Under the pieces are notes generated by a model that saw only the letters and a list, made by a program, of their open reading frames with translations, had not been told where the DNA came from and did no database searches. From Halomonas sp. QHL1 (GTDB lineage Bacteria > Pseudomonadota > Gammaproteobacteria > Pseudomonadales > Halomonadaceae): 64,000 nucleotides of DNA. A program made the position numbers and the translations under genes. Location: contig NZ_MINL01000001.1 of NCBI RefSeq assembly GCF_001882345.1, forward strand, positions 3,233,852-3,297,851, written 5' to 3'. Of this stretch, positions 63,174 to 64,000 are shown in pieces (within the stretch, counting starts at the first letter, position 1; each line of letters begins with the position of its first letter).

Positions 63174-64000
63174 ATGACTCAAGATACTCTACTTCAAGGA
63201 GCAGAGGAGAAGATCGGTACTGATAGCGTCTCCGATGTTCCCCTCGCTCATAATGAGCGCGAGTTATCCGGATTGCTCGGTAAAACAGTATTCATTGCAT
63301 GTGTACTATTTACCGCGATGCATCTTTATGCGCTCAATGTTTCACCCATCGAAACCTGGACGTTTCGCATTCTCCACGTAGCTGGAGGCTTAGCCGTTGG
63401 GTTTGCCATCACCGCAGCGATTAGCCTGGATCGCAGCGGCGGAGAAGTACGCGTTACCCAGCGAGAATGGTTTGCCCTAATACCTGCGATAGCCGCTGTT
63501 GGCTACGCTAGCTTCTGTTTGGTCTTTGCCTGGTTTCAGCGCGATATTCAGGGAACGATCCCTTCCAATTGGGTTCTGGCTCATTTGAGTTGGGCGCTGG
63601 TTGTGGCGAGTACCATTGCGATTATCGGCAGTTGGGTTGGGCGAAGCTCAAGTCATTCGATACATTGGGCTGATATCGTACTGATTATTGCGTCGGTTCT
63701 GGTCGCTGGGTACCTTGTGCTAGTGCTCAACCGTTGGCGTATGACGGCGGGTATGCCTATGGCCAACCAAAATGATTTTCTTGTGGCTGCGGTGGGCGTT
63801 GCGCTGATTATGGAGCTGACCAGACGTGTAGCAGGACTGGCTCTGATTGCTATTACCGCAGTGTTTCTAATCTATGCATTTGCGGGGCCTTACTTGCCAG
63901 GTCTTCTTGAGCATCGCGGTTATACGGCATCACGTTTTTTCACCTACCTCTACACTGACAATGGCGTTCTTGGACCCACTACCGCTGTCTCCTCCACCTA
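63174..64000 (+). CDS. TRAP transporter fused permease (partial, truncated by window end)
   Basis: The frame from ATG 63174 stays open to the window end (at least 275 residues). It gives TRAP 4TM/12TM-fusion-type text: an acidic N-terminus, then helices such as KTVFIACVLFTAMHLYALNV and LHVAGGLAVGFAITAAI. It couples sodium flux to uptake of the substrate bound by the TAXI receptor 87 bp upstream. The 3' part is not in the window. Confidence 0.88.
   Translation, partial: MTQDTLLQGAEEKIGTDSVSDVPLAHNERELSGLLGKTVFIACVLFTAMHLYALNVSPIETWTFRILHVAGGLAVGFAITAAISLDRSGGEVRVTQREWFALIPAIAAVGYASFCLVFAWFQRDIQGTIPSNWVLAHLSWALVVASTIAIIGSWVGRSSSHSIHWADIVLIIASVLVAGYLVLVLNRWRMTAGMPMANQNDFLVAAVGVALIMELTRRVAGLALIAITAVFLIYAFAGPYLPGLLEHRGYTASRFFTYLYTDNGVLGPTTAVSST

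Overview
The window looks like a chromosomal segment of a moderately halophilic gammaproteobacterium, most likely Halomonas or a close relative. The rRNA genes are gammaproteobacterial, the core genes are GC-rich (roughly 55-60% by eye), and the locus is dominated by glycine betaine catabolism with a BCCT transporter. This genus call is an inference from gene content and protein style.

Region 1 (1-12,923) starts with the 3' end of 23S rRNA, 5S rRNA and its terminator. Two palindromic intergenic repeats follow, then housekeeping and small genes: a tiny acidic lipoprotein, a cysteine hydrolase, YaaA, a Tas-like aldo-keto reductase, a Sel1-repeat protein, a DEDDh exonuclease, a LOG-family protein, a DUF501 protein, a thioesterase, membrane and hypothetical proteins, a PatB/MalY lyase, a YbbN-type thioredoxin/TPR protein, and an SDR with a divergent LysR regulator. 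An IS30-family transposase remnant ends the region.

Region 2 (13,493-51,627) is an almost complete pathway from glycine betaine to pyruvate and CO2. GbcAB (betaine to dimethylglycine), DgcAB with a dedicated EtfA/EtfB pair (dimethylglycine to sarcosine) and SoxBDAG (sarcosine to glycine) remove the methyl groups. FdhA (formaldehyde to formate) and an NAD-linked formate dehydrogenase with a fused GB subunit oxidise them. PurU, GlyA and SdaA balance the folate pool and turn glycine into serine and then pyruvate. A GlxA/GbdR-type AraC regulator, a membrane dipeptidase and a DUF5943-like protein sit at the front. A BCCT carrier, a DMT exporter and a PotABCD-type ABC transporter supply transport. 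A second DgcA-like flavoprotein with its own TetR regulator suggests that another N-methylated compound feeds into the same route.

Region 3 (51,739-about 58,550) is a foreign island with lower GC. It starts at a 3' fragment resembling initiator tRNA-fMet on the minus strand. Next come a 1797-residue protein carrying two separate tyrosine-recombinase catalytic signatures and a very AT-rich 288-residue orphan gene whose stop codon is two bases away. A decayed IS3-family end closes the region. This is the best candidate for an undescribed system.

Region 4 (58,658-64,000) is a LysR-controlled hydroxy-acid module: a tartrate/D-malate dehydrogenase, a glycerate kinase, and a TAXI-type TRAP transporter whose fused permease runs off the end of the window.
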